Positions 7,409-13,780 of a DNA stretch of 17,861 bases are shown piece after piece. The notes under the pieces are model-generated. The model searched no databases. It was not told the origin of the DNA and saw only the letters and a list, made by a program, of their open reading frames with translations. The stretch spans positions 1-17,861 of the forward strand of contig DASC01000205.1 in NCBI GenBank assembly GCA_002503595.1, in the 5' to 3' direction. The translations under genes and the position numbers were made by a program. The DNA is from Candidatus Methanogaster sp. UBA203. Its GTDB lineage: Archaea > Halobacteriota > Methanosarcinia > Methanosarcinales > Methanogasteraceae. Position 1 is the first letter of the stretch; each line of letters begins with the position of its first letter.

Positions 7409-8506
7409 ATGCTTGAAGACATCAAGAACATGTTCGATCAGTATTCTCTCGGCATTTCAACAGCCGAGCTGATCACGTTCTTCTTAATCATATTTTTCAC
7501 CCTTACCTTGCGCAAACTCACACTGTACCTCTTCGAGAAGAGACTGGTGGAACTTGCCAAAAAGACAAAGACCGAGATCGATGATCTGCTCGTAGCCGCA
7601 TTCAAATCCCCTCTCGGGTACCTTATCATAGTCTGCGGAATTTATCTTGCCGTCGCTTCGCTGCATCTGCCAGGGCAGATCGGAATCTTCGATATCGCAT
7701 GGATTCTTCATTCGTTCTTCACGCTCGCATTCACGTTCGTTGCGCTCCTGCTCCTGCTCCACCTGATCGATGTCGTTGCCTATTACATGTATCAGGTGAC
7801 AATGAAGACCGAGACGAAACTCGATGAGCAACTGGTGCCGCTTGTTATAAAGAGTCTCAAAGCCGTTGTAGTGACGCTTACAGTCCTCTTCCTGATGCAG
7901 AATCTCGGCTGGAATGTCACATCGCTCCTGGCTGGTCTTGGCATCGGCGGGCTTGCGCTTGCTCTGGCAGCGCAGGACACCGTGAGCAACATCTTCGGAT
8001 CGGTCACGGTCTTCTCGGATCGATCGTTCCATATCGGCGACTGGATACGGGTCGGGGACGTGGAGGGGACTGTTGAGGATGTGGGCTTGCGGTCCACACG
8101 GATACGCAGGTTCGATCAGGCACTCGTGACCGTCCCGAATAGCAGGTTCATCAAATCCGAGATCGTGAACTTCACCCGGATGAAGAAACGGAGGATAAAA
8201 TTCAATCTCGGGATCTCTTATAAAACGAGCAGGAAACAGATGGAAGAGGTGGTCGAGGGGATCAAAGAGATCATAAAAGAAGATTCCGGTTTCGATCACA
8301 ACTTCTACATGGTTCATTTCACCGAATTCGGCGCGTATTCGCTTGACATCTTCATCTACTGCTTCACAAAGACAACCGTGTGGAACGAGTTTCTTGCGGT
8401 TCGTGAGCGGTTCAACCTCCGGGTCATGCAACTCCTTGAGGAACTGGGTGTCGAGATCGCGTACCCATCGCAGACGATCTTTGTAGAACGGACAGAGGCA
8501 ACGTAA
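7409..8506 (+). CDS. MscS-family mechanosensitive channel
   Basis: The 365-residue membrane protein has hydrophobic segments at about 20-36, 68-85, 97-119 and 147-164. They are followed by the Gly/Ala-rich pore helix SLLAGLGIGGLALALAAQDT (172-191). The MscS beta domain follows, with NIFGSVTVFSDRSFHIGDWI, the VEGTVEDVGLRSTRIR turn and LVTVPNSRFIKSEIVNFT, then an alpha/beta C-terminal domain. Members open under membrane tension to release solutes on hypo-osmotic shock. The number of transmembrane segments before the pore (about four) is larger than in E. coli MscS. The ATG follows GAGGGGATACC. Its place behind a membrane-bound regulator suggests, but does not prove, that the two respond to related envelope cues. 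Confidence 0.92.
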   Translation: MLEDIKNMFDQYSLGISTAELITFFLIIFFTLTLRKLTLYLFEKRLVELAKKTKTEIDDLLVAAFKSPLGYLIIVCGIYLAVASLHLPGQIGIFDIAWILHSFFTLAFTFVALLLLLHLIDVVAYYMYQVTMKTETKLDEQLVPLVIKSLKAVVVTLTVLFLMQNLGWNVTSLLAGLGIGGLALALAAQDTVSNIFGSVTVFSDRSFHIGDWIRVGDVEGTVEDVGLRSTRIRRFDQALVTVPNSRFIKSEIVNFTRMKKRRIKFNLGISYKTSRKQMEEVVEGIKEIIKEDSGFDHNFYMVHFTEFGAYSLDIFIYCFTKTTVWNEFLAVRERFNLRVMQLLEELGVEIAYPSQTIFVERTEAT

Positions 8507-8711
8507 CTACCCCTGCACATAAGACACTGGTATTGTATTGCATACCTCCGGGATCCGGCTGTGCCGTTGGTAATTGGTGATGAGTGCCCTGTTACGTAGT
8601 ACAGATCGCATATCGGCGGAGGCAGGGGCTTTCGGAAGCGGAGCGGTTTGTGGTTGGGGTTTCGAGCGAAGATTTTTAAGCCCGAAGACTGATTTAATTA
8701 TAGTAATGGTC
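8507..8711. other. Spacer before the toxin-antitoxin island
   Basis: No gene is supported in these 205 bases. An AT-rich box, TTTTTAAG at 8673-8680, lies 32-39 bases ahead of the DUF104 antitoxin ATG (8712) and may be its TATA element. The DNA in front of it is GC-rich and unremarkable. Confidence 0.4.
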
Positions 8712-8900
8712 ATGCGAACGAAAGCGATATACAAGGACGAAGTTTTAAAGCCACTCACGAAGTTGGGTTTGAGAGAGGGAGAAGTAGTTGAGATTGTATT
8801 AAAGACGACACCTATCGAAAAGTTGGAGGGACTTGTAAAGATTTCGAATAGGAAATGGGTTGAAGAGATCATAGAAAGTCCTGATTTGGAGCCGGTTTAG
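8712..8900 (+). CDS. DUF104 (AF2212/PG0164-like) antitoxin
   Basis: This small 62-residue protein reads MRTKAIYKDEVLKPLTKLGL, then REGEVVEIVLKTTP, then a short helical tail. It matches the DUF104 (PF01954) antitoxin family, whose beta-hairpin N-terminus has the form (V/A)IYENGVLKPLEPLDLPEGE. Members usually lie directly upstream of a PIN-domain RNase toxin, as here: the stop (8898-8900) is followed immediately by the toxin ATG at 8901. The ATG at 8712 is chosen because the family homology begins there; an ATG two codons earlier (8706) is possible. The antitoxin looks intact although its toxin partner is damaged. Confidence 0.8.
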   Translation: MRTKAIYKDEVLKPLTKLGLREGEVVEIVLKTTPIEKLEGLVKISNRKWVEEIIESPDLEPV

Positions 8901-9103
8901 ATGCTGGATGAGATAGAAACCGGGACCACTATCTTCATCGATGCCAATATTTTCCTATATGAAATTCTTGATCACTGGAAATACGCTGAATCGTGCAACA
9001 GTTTCTTAGAGCATATCAATATGGGCAAATACCACGCCGTTATGTCTGTTTTGGAGTGTTCTAAAAAATATGGTGTGTTATCGAACGATGCCGTGCATCT
9101 CGC

Positions 9104-9278
9104 GTACTTGCTTAATACTGTGTGGTCAACATCCTGGCACCGAAAGGCATGGGTCAAAGCAAGGAATTTAACCGCGGAGCACGCAGAGGGCGCAGAGAGG
9201 AGGTGCTCTGTGTTCTCTGCGGTGAGAAAAGTTATCTCACGATTGCACAAAAACGACCACGCCTTATTGAGCGTGTTC
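9104..9278. mobile_element. 175-bp miniature inverted-repeat element in a PIN toxin gene (element c)
   Basis: Flanking direct repeats are CATCTCGC (9096-9103) and CATCTAGC (9279-9286), 8 bp with one mismatch. The ends are imperfect 24-bp inverted repeats (9104-9127 and 9255-9278, 17 of 24 paired), sharing GCT.AATA and GTGGTC. The middle carries the CGCAGAG palindromic core (9171-9222). Removing the element and one repeat restores HLATMKRHGIT, the normal PIN text, in frame. That restoration is strong evidence for a true insertion. Confidence 0.8.
9171..9222. repeat. CGCAGAG-type palindromic core, copy 2
   Basis: The left arm starts ACCGCGGAGCACGCAGAG and the right arm is CTCTGTGTTCTCTGCGGT. 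Together they form an imperfect palindrome of 18-base arms. It is translated as part of the disrupted PIN frame (NLTAEHAEGAERR). It is the same motif type as 4149-4236. Confidence 0.7.
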
Positions 9279-9406
9279 CATCTAGCAACGATGAAAAGGC
9301 ACGGTATCACAAACATCGCAACTAACGACAGGGACTTTGAGCGAGCCCCGTGGCTCAACATCTGGAAATCGTGAGAATCGTTACGAGGAAACGACGTGAG
9401 GATATA

Positions 9407-9919
9407 ATGGACGTCACCGACCGCTTATACAAGCTCGATCTTCCGACCTGCCTTCGCATCTGCGCAGGCACCGACGGCTCGGTCACCCACCTGCTCGAAC
9501 TGATGACAAAGAAGCATGTCAGCGTCGAGACAGAGCAGCAGCACATCACCAGAGCAGATGATGAGATCGCAAGACTGCTCGATATACCTGTGGGCGAGCA
9601 GGTCAATGAGCGCACGGTCATGCTCCGTGCCGGAGGTGTGGCGTATGTCTATGCCAGATCGTTAGCCCCGATCAGGCAGATGCCAGAGGGTATGGAAGAA
9701 GACTTGATGCGTGCGGACATCCCTATCGGGCGCATCATGCAGAAGCACAACATCGAGTCGAGGAGGGAGATTGTGAAGATCGGAGTTCTGAATCTGAAGA
9801 GCAGCGCATTTGGCAAGGACTGCATGGTGCTCTCGAGGATATACCGGATCATCCACAACAAAAAGACCCTGATCTGGATCAATGAGATGTTTCCGATCGA
9901 TGACCGGTGGAGTCTGTGA
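9407..9919 (+). CDS. DUF98 chorismate lyase-like protein
   Basis: The 170-residue protein matches the DUF98/chorismate lyase family (PF01947). It shows the N-terminal CAGTDGSVTHLLE block (19-31), an ERTVMLRAGGVAYVYARSL beta core (68-86) and the family signature IPIGRIMQKHNIESRREI (105-122). Members convert chorismate to 4-hydroxybenzoate and pyruvate. In methanogens 4-hydroxybenzoate feeds methanopterin synthesis, so this fits a methanogen-type host; the role here is inferred from the family. The ATG at 9407 is preferred because GTGAGG lies just upstream. An in-frame start at 9350 would add 19 residues overlapping the PIN gene. No biosynthetic partner gene is adjacent, and toxin modules lie on both sides. 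Confidence 0.85.
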   Translation: MDVTDRLYKLDLPTCLRICAGTDGSVTHLLELMTKKHVSVETEQQHITRADDEIARLLDIPVGEQVNERTVMLRAGGVAYVYARSLAPIRQMPEGMEEDLMRADIPIGRIMQKHNIESRREIVKIGVLNLKSSAFGKDCMVLSRIYRIIHNKKTLIWINEMFPIDDRWSL

Positions 9920-9969
9920 GGGGTTTGTGATCGCTCGGGTTCGGTTTTGTGGACCGGTTATGGTGAGAT

Positions 9970-10210
9970 ATGGGTGAAATCTGTGAATGGGGGTTATCTG
10001 TTCAGCACGGGGTCATATCCGCGGTCCGGGTCATCAGAGGCTTGCCCTGCGGTGCGAGTTGGTGGGTGGCATCACAGTTGATCAGCACTCTGGTTGTGGA
10101 TGCGCCTGATAAGGCAGGGCTTTCTGTGCAGCAGTACCCATGCCGTGCCGTGCGCGGCATACGTGGCGGGATCCACAGGTTGGCAGAGATTCATAAGAAG
10201 GCATGCGGGT
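9970..10210 (+). pseudogene. Remnant of a DUF166 protein (C-terminal part)
   Basis: One plus-strand frame reads HGVISAVRVIRGLPCGASWW, then VDAPDKAGLSVQQYPC and IHRLAEIHKKA. This resembles the C-terminal half of DUF166 proteins (PF02593), which carry RGAPCG(A/S)TW, QHYPC and an L(I)H.AG end. The first two thirds of the protein are absent, there is no ribosome-binding site, and the frame drifts into unrelated text after about 10210 up to a stop at 10389. The overlap with the start of hicB (10367) also argues against a live gene. The assignment rests on the two Cys-centred motifs. Confidence 0.5.
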
Positions 10211-10366
10211 GGAGGTGGCGGCAGGTGTTGATCGGGTGCATTCTACATGCGCTTCTATTTGTGTCGGTTTGTGTGCAGGTTCAAAAAGGGATTTTAACGC
10301 CATGCAAACGATTGATTACCACTCAAAGTTATAGCATAGCTAAAAAGCGATATGGAAGGCGATTGC
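10211..10366. other. Spacer before hicB
   Basis: These bases lie between the DUF166 remnant and hicB and hold no recognisable gene. The last 80 bases are AT-richer and probably include the hicB promoter, but no single TATA box stands out. Confidence 0.3.
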
Positions 10367-10627
10367 GTGCTTATAGAATATATGAATAAAGCCATGAGTG
10401 AGGCTGTGTATGAGAAACTGGAAGATGGTACCTATTGCGGAAAAATTCGTGATTGCCCCGGCACAATAGCTTTTGGAAACACGCTTTACGACTGCCAGAA
10501 CGAATTGAAATCGGTGTTAGAGGGGTGGTTAATAGTAAAGATTAGACATGGTGATCGACTGCATACAATAGCTGGTTTCGATCTGAACGTGGGAGTGCCA
10601 ATGGTTAAAGAGGCGGTTCATGGGTAG
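10367..10627 (+). CDS. hicB: HicB-family antitoxin
   Basis: The protein of about 86 residues carries the HicB/UPF0150 signature: EKLEDGTYCGKIRDCPGTIA, then FGNTLYDCQNELKSVLEGWL, the beta-beta-alpha fold that mimics HicA in this family. It ends with IVKIRHGDRLHTIAGFDLN. HicB neutralises the HicA mRNA interferase. The GTG at 10367 is preferred since homologous text starts (M/V)LIEY and GGAAGG lies upstream; an in-frame ATG at 10352 is the alternative. The last 8 bases overlap the start of the toxin gene (ATG at 10620). The antitoxin reads intact while its toxin is frameshifted. Confidence 0.8.
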   Translation: MLIEYMNKAMSEAVYEKLEDGTYCGKIRDCPGTIAFGNTLYDCQNELKSVLEGWLIVKIRHGDRLHTIAGFDLNVGVPMVKEAVHG

Positions 10628-10851
10628 ATGGACATCATGTAAACGTAGAACTTTTGTGAAGAAATTGAGAAGACCCGGGCTTCAGTCCGCCTGAGCCCGG
10701 TGGACGTCACTTCTACGTGCGATACGGCGCATATACGTTAACCATCCCAAACAACCCGGAGTATCCTGTGCCTCAGCTTAAGATGCTCATTAGAGAGATA
10801 GAGTACATTCTGGGAAGGAAGATCTCTTTGACGGAATGGAATAGGTTGTAA
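10620..10851 (+). pseudogene. hicA: HicA-family mRNA interferase, broken by a one-base insertion
   Basis: Translation from the ATG at 10620, overlapping hicB, gives MGRWTSCKRRTFVKKLRRPG and then hits a stop. Dropping one base in the CCCGGG run at 10674-10679 restores a complete HicA: KKLRRPGFSPPEPGGRHFYV, then RYGAYTLTIPNNPEYPVPQL, KMLIREIEYILGRKI and SLTEWNRL to a TAA at 10849-10851. The GGRHFY segment holds the catalytic histidine of the double-stranded-RNA-binding-like fold. The corrected protein is about 76 residues, normal for this HicA subfamily. The single lesion implies either recent loss of the toxin or a sequencing error at a homopolymer-like site. Confidence 0.8.
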
Positions 10852-11156
10852 AATATCATCCGGTGCGAGGAGGGTTTTTGGCGGCGTATCTGCCGATCCG
10901 GGTTGTGGCTTTGCGCTCGGGGCTGCTTTCGTACCCGGGGGCAGGCACGGCGGCGGGCGCGACATGGGTTGTGGATGATGGTGCGTGCGTGGGTGTGGGC
11001 TACCCGATGCTTGCAGGCGGCGGTGAATGCTGCGAGCGCAGGGGCTACTACTTTCGTGTGGGGCAGGACAAATTCCCGAGAAGGTGGATGTGGGAAAAAG
11101 GCTCATGCTGATCGGTGGTGTGGGATCAATTTAGCCATCACAAAATTTCTCTGCAC
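10852..11156. other. Spacer of 305 bases with no assignable gene
   Basis: A GC-rich plus-strand frame (10863-11111, about 82 residues) is open, but its translation (LLSYPGAGTAAGATWVV and similar) matches nothing I recognise. It has no ribosome-binding site, and other frames across the same bases are equally open, as expected from the base composition. It may be a further gene remnant of the decaying region. It lies downstream of hicA and of the minus-strand vapC. Confidence 0.3.
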
Positions 11157-11579
11157 TCATGGGATTTTTTGAAAGCCCATTCCCACCTGGGTGAAATGCC
11201 TATCCTGTGTAAGAATACTGGTGATTCCCATCTCTGTCATGACTACCATTGAGGTTAGATCGGTAAAGGATATTCGTGGTTTATCCTGGAATTTTATTCT
11301 TAATCTTTTTGCTTTCTCGAATCGCTCTGCGGTAATGCGCTCTAAACGGAGATAGCCTTCCTTGATAGCGAGATCTATTACATCAAGCGATCCCTTAGCT
11401 TCCTTAAACGATAAGCGTCTAAAAAGAAGGGTAAAAGTCTCATCCAGAATATAATCCGTCGTGTAGCTTACACCCCTCTGATTTCTCCAGGAAAAGTAAA
11501 ACTTGCTGAGGTCTGTATGCATGGGCTCACGCTTATTTCTCAGTACAATCCAGCCCAATGTATCGATGAAGAGTTTCAA
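11157..11579 (-). CDS. vapC: VapC-type PIN-domain ribonuclease toxin
   Basis: This 140-residue PIN protein has all four expected acidic positions: Asp6 in KLFIDTLGW, Glu47 in ILDETFTLLF, Asp107 in ISFTDLTSMV and Asp126 in ILTQDRHFTQVG. VapC toxins are Mg-dependent RNases that cut tRNA or rRNA and stop translation. The length is normal and no lesion is visible, so this is the one clearly complete PIN toxin in the window. Its ATG overlaps the stop of the upstream antitoxin gene (ATGA at 11576-11579), the usual arrangement for coupled translation. The strand is opposite to all other toxin modules here. Confidence 0.88.
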   Translation of the reverse strand: MKLFIDTLGWIVLRNKREPMHTDLSKFYFSWRNQRGVSYTTDYILDETFTLLFRRLSFKEAKGSLDVIDLAIKEGYLRLERITAERFEKAKRLRIKFQDKPRISFTDLTSMVVMTEMGITSILTQDRHFTQVGMGFQKIP

Positions 11580-11824
11580 TCCTGTTCCCCATAGAGTATT
11601 TCGTCTATCCTGTGGGCGAAGGGTTCAACCGATACCCCTTCTGTATATTTCAGAATGGGATCTTTTTTGGGGTCTAATTCCATTTCTTCGCCTTGTTTTT
11701 CTCTCTTCTCTTTCGCCAAAAGATAGCCTACAAAATCAAAGACTTCAGCGATCTTCTCCTCTGATAGATATTCCAATGATTCCTTGACCATATCCTTTAA
11801 TACCTGACTCTTATATTCGTTCAT
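11576..11824 (-). CDS. vapB: VapB-like antitoxin (DUF2281-type)
   Basis: The 82-residue acidic protein begins MNEYKSQVLKDMVKESLEYL, followed by SEEKIAEVFDFVGYLLAKEK. This is a helical text typical of DUF2281-like antitoxins paired with PIN toxins. The C-terminal 35 residues (DPILKYTEGVSVEPFAHRID) would be the toxin-binding tail. The ATG at 11824 follows a perfect AGGAGG. It overlaps vapC by four bases and presumably represses its own promoter as most such antitoxins do, but no operator is evident. Confidence 0.75.
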   Translation of the reverse strand: MNEYKSQVLKDMVKESLEYLSEEKIAEVFDFVGYLLAKEKREKQGEEMELDPKKDPILKYTEGVSVEPFAHRIDEILYGEQD

Positions 11825-11828
11825 TCCG

Positions 11829-11834
11829 CCTCCT
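11829..11834 (-). promoter_or_regulatory. Strong ribosome-binding site of vapB
   Basis: On the minus strand AGGAGG stands four bases before the vapB ATG. An AT-rich TATA-like stretch (CATAAATACATTATCC) lies about 35-50 bases upstream of the ATG, at about 11858-11873. Confidence 0.55.
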
Positions 11835-12064
11835 GCTAATCCATATCTGTTTATTGGATAATGTATTTATGAATGTTGCCGTTCGGAAGTTTTTATTTAT
11901 GTGAAAGGTATAAACATTCCTATACTCTATATCCTGAAAAGAACCCCAGATATCAATCAATGCGTTTCCAGCCATCATAGATACAAAACGGCAATGCCAC
12001 CATTCATATTGAACTGTCTGTTGTCGTTCATTGGAGATGCTCGTATATGGGATTGAATTCATAA

Positions 12065-12203
12065 GGGACCGTGCCCAAGGACGGTTGCAACAGCAGCCTG
12101 CGCACTTGCACTCTCGCTCGATGTGCCCTTGATCGGTGTCAACCACTGCGTCGCACCTCGAGATCGGCAGGTGGCAGTGCGGAATCGACGATCCGTTATA
12201 TGT
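12065..12203 (+). pseudogene. kae1 fragment, middle part (copy C)
   Basis: The bases from GGGACCGTGCC onward align with 15253-15402. The frame reads RTVATAACALALSLDVPLIG, then VNHCVA. This is the Kae1 region around the metal-binding NHCVAH motif. A two-base deletion right after GTCGCA breaks the frame, and the homology stops near 12203, just before the AbrB-type antitoxin. Both ends of the gene are missing. Confidence 0.8.
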
Positions 12204-12256
12204 ACCGAAAAACTAATTAATATCCGAATGCAAACCATTCTTACGGTGATTGCAAC

Positions 12257-12496
12257 ATGATCATAAAAGGCGTCGTCGGTACGAAAGGAGAACTTCTGCC
12301 CCCAAAACGAATACGAGACCGACTTCATTTGAAAAGTGGCAGCACAGTCTTATATCGGGTGGAAGTATCGAGATTGATCATTGAACCGGTTCCGGACCTC
12401 ATGACTGCGATTAAACTGCCAAAGTTTGGCAAAACAACGGTCGATGAGTTTGAAAAGGAGCGACAGGAACTTGCCATGGAAGTGAGCAGACGATGA
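12257..12496 (+). CDS. vapB: AbrB/MazE-type antitoxin of a VapBC pair
   Basis: The 79-residue protein begins MIIKGVVGTKGELLPPKRIR, then DRLHLKSGSTVLYRVE. This is a swapped-hairpin AbrB/SpoVT DNA-binding fold at residues 1-50. A charged C-terminal tail (TTVDEFEKERQELAMEVSRR) would bind the toxin. The stop overlaps the ATG of the PIN gene (ATGA at 12493-12496), the standard coupled layout. Upstream is the kae1 fragment C. The antitoxin reads intact although the toxin gene has been split by an element. Confidence 0.8.
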   Translation: MIIKGVVGTKGELLPPKRIRDRLHLKSGSTVLYRVEVSRLIIEPVPDLMTAIKLPKFGKTTVDEFEKERQELAMEVSRR

Positions 12497-12615
12497 GGGT
12501 TTTTCTGGATACAACCTATCTCCTGCCCGTTGTCGGCATCGAAATCGACCTCCCGGATGATTTGCTTGAACGGTTGTTCTCGTCAGACCATTCTTTTGTG
12601 ATGAACGAATTGTCG

Positions 12616-12860
12616 TACCCACTTCAAAAAGGATGGTAAAACTCATCTCCGGTCTTTCTGAGAAATATACATAAAAACCTCAATCCGTGTTCATCAGTGT
12701 TAATCTGTGGCTAAAAGACATATCAGCCACAGATTAACACGGATTACACTGATTTAAGGCAACATCTACGTAAATTTGTGAAATCTGTATCTGCGATAAT
12801 TATCATAAATCGCCAATTTTTTAGATAGTGTATCGGTTACCACTTAATTTGAAGCGGATA
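12616..12860. mobile_element. 245-bp miniature inverted-repeat element splitting vapC (element d)
   Basis: The ends are imperfect inverted repeats: TACCCACTTCAAA at the left, and at the right (complement) TATCCGCTTCAAA, with TGGTAA shared further in. The flanking direct repeat is CGAATTGTC at 12606-12614 and 12861-12869. It has no coding capacity. It carries the TTAATCTGTGGC palindromic core (12681-12757). Insertion lies within a PIN toxin frame whose two halves are both recognisable, which confirms the boundaries to within a base or two. Confidence 0.8.
12681..12757. repeat. TTAATCTGTGGC-type core repeat, copy 2
   Basis: It holds a perfect 16-bp stem, GTGTTAATCTGTGGCT (12697-12712) and AGCCACAGATTAACAC (12725-12740), with a 12-base loop. 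Outer arms are imperfect (CAATCCGTGTTCATCA and GGATTACACTGATT). It is related to 4253-4403 and 15550-15700. Confidence 0.85.
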
Positions 12861-13172
12861 CGAATTGTCCTGTTCGAATTGTTTGGAAAGGCGAGCAGAT
12901 CCATGTCCCGTGATAAAAAGGCAGAAGAAAGATTCTATATTGGAATGAAGAGTATTCTTTCATCTGAAATAGATATAAAAGCAATTTTCACACTTGACAC
13001 CTTATCAATTGCTCTTGAAGTCTACGAAGAGATAAAAGACCTACCGGACTACCCAATAGCAGCAACTGCGCTATTTGATTCCGATGTGATGCTGACTGAG
13101 GCAGCGGATATTCCGAAGGCGGTGGACTTTGAGGTTTTGAATTTGAAGGAGTTTGCTGATAGATATTTGTGA

Positions 13173-13283
13173 GTGAAACACAAAAGTCCGAAGCCCCCTT
13201 TCTACCGGATCGCACAGCAGACACGTCCACAGGTGCAGGCGTTCGAACGATCACGATACCTTTACCCATAGCCCCAGCCATAA
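13173..13283. other. Short spacer before kae1 copy A
   Basis: These 111 bases follow the PIN remnant. No gene, promoter or repeat is recognisable. The last bases (CCAGAATAATGCACC) already match the leader of kae1 copy B, so the duplicated block may begin just before the start codon. Confidence 0.4.
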
Positions 13284-13436
13284 CACCAGAATAATGCACC
13301 GAACCATCCCTGGAATCGAGGGCACCGCGTGAAACCTCTCCGCGGGAAAGGGTGACCGAAGAGGGCGTCCTCGCAGAGGCGACTGCGACGTACCAGCCAA
13401 AGACCGGCGGCATCCACCCGCGGGAAGCAGCGCAGC
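13284..13436 (+). pseudogene. kae1 fragment, N-terminal part (copy A)
   Basis: About 150 bases are nearly identical to 15007-15160. The start ATG (13294) leads to HRTIPGIEGTA, but the next codon is TGA (13330-13332) where copy B has TGG (Trp). Further on, an extra A in GGGAAAGGGTGACC shifts the frame. Past that shift the native text continues as VTEEGVLAEATATYQPKTGG and IHPREAAQ, the Kae1 text leading to its first conserved histidine region. Copy B carries the same extra base. The fragment ends abruptly near 13436. Confidence 0.85.
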
Positions 13437-13504
13437 GCAGCGCCGTTTGGAGCGGGTGACGGTGGCGCAGGCGTATGTCAACAATTGGCGATCCGGAGGG
13501 AACA

Positions 13505-13780
13505 ATGAAACATGAGATTTTAATCGAATGGGATCGTAAATCATCGGATCATATATGCAGACACAACGTCCATCCGAAGGAAGTGGAAAACGCCGTAAAT
13601 GGGAGAATCCTGATACGAAACACCTCGAGAGATGGGGCGAGGTTGAAAGAAGTGATAGGAGAGTCTTATGGAAGGACTTTGTTTATTGTTTTGAAGTCGC
13701 ATAAGCATAGATATCGAGTTGTTACCGCAAGGGATGCGACAATGGCAGAGAGGAAATTATATATGAAAAGAGGGAAGTGA
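13505..13780 (+). CDS. BrnT-like (DUF497) toxin
   Basis: The 91-residue basic protein reads ILIEWDRKSSDHICRHNVHP, then KEVENAVNGRILIRN, later GESYGRTLFIVLKS, and ends with RVVTARDATMAERKLYMKRG. This is the BrnT/DUF497 RNase layout: an N-terminal (I/F)EWD..K...(N/I)..H.V, a central G.(T/S).GR.LFVV strand, and the C-terminal ITARDMT..ER..Y helix. BrnT acts as a ribosome-independent mRNA-cleaving toxin. The ATG at 13505 is chosen for its GGAGGG ribosome-binding site 5-10 bases upstream; an earlier in-frame ATG (13475) lies in GC-rich kae1-flank DNA. The stop overlaps the next gene (TGATG). No lesion is seen. Confidence 0.78.
   Translation: MKHEILIEWDRKSSDHICRHNVHPKEVENAVNGRILIRNTSRDGARLKEVIGESYGRTLFIVLKSHKHRYRVVTARDATMAERKLYMKRGK

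Larger units (their letters stand above)
8901..9374 (+). pseudogene. PIN-domain toxin, internally deleted and carrying an in-frame inserted element
   Basis: The N-terminus is a normal VapC-type PIN start (TIFIDANIFLYEILDHW, first acidic residue in FIDAN), and the C-terminus is a normal PIN end (HLATMKRHGITNIATNDRDF). Between them two lesions are visible. After HAVMSVL the protein jumps straight to KKYGVLSNDAVHLA, so about 50 residues expected for this family, including middle active-site acids, are missing. Then a 175-bp element (9104-9278) sits within the HLATM motif. Element plus 8-bp target duplication is 183 bp, exactly 61 codons, so the reading frame stays open through it. Without the insert the protein would be about 96 residues. 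RNase activity is unlikely. It follows its DUF104 antitoxin with no gap. Confidence 0.75.
11825..12256. other. Spacer between two TA modules, holding a kae1 fragment
   Basis: The left 235 bases (11825-12060) are AT-rich and hold the vapB promoter; an open minus-strand frame crosses them, but I cannot assign it. The right part carries the kae1 fragment at 12065-12203. A TAATTAATATCC stretch near 12211-12222 could be the TATA element for the plus-strand antitoxin at 12257, which is preceded by GGTGAT. Confidence 0.45.
12493..13172 (+). pseudogene. vapC: PIN-domain toxin split by a miniature element
   Basis: The first part (12493-12615) reads MRVFLDTTYLLPVVGIEIDL and continues to FVMNELS, with the first PIN aspartate in VFLDTTYL. 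The second part (from about 12870) resumes with LFELFGKASRSMSRDKKAEE and runs to a normal PIN end: YPIAATALFDSDVMLTEAAD, then FEVLNLKEFADRYL. In between lies a 245-bp element with inverted ends and a 9-bp target duplication. The interrupted frame ends after 48 codons at a TAA (12637-12639), so no full toxin can be made. Joined, the protein would be about 142 residues, a normal PIN length. One base seems missing at the right junction for a perfect fusion. A separate product from 12828 on would lack the first active-site acid. Confidence 0.8.

Noticed and set aside
7484..8431. Long open minus-strand frame (315 codons) inside the MscS gene
   Set aside because: It is a shadow frame; the plus strand encodes a complete MscS protein and the antisense product is low in motif content.
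10672..10706. GC-rich inverted repeat (CCGGGCTTCAG and CTGAGCCCGG) as a terminator
   Set aside because: It lies inside the hicA coding text (PGFSPPEPGG) and has no T-run; the pairing follows from the codons.
10863..11111. GC-rich open frame of about 82 residues between hicA and vapC
   Set aside because: It has no ribosome-binding site or family likeness, and other frames are also open. Kept only as a spacer note.
11811..12146. Minus-strand open frame upstream of vapB
   Set aside because: Its start lies in DNA antisense to the kae1 fragment and it overlaps the vapB promoter; the protein is not recognised.
13475..13504. Earlier ATG (13475) as the start of the BrnT-like gene
   Set aside because: The added residues have no family likeness, while the ATG at 13505 follows a strong GGAGGG.
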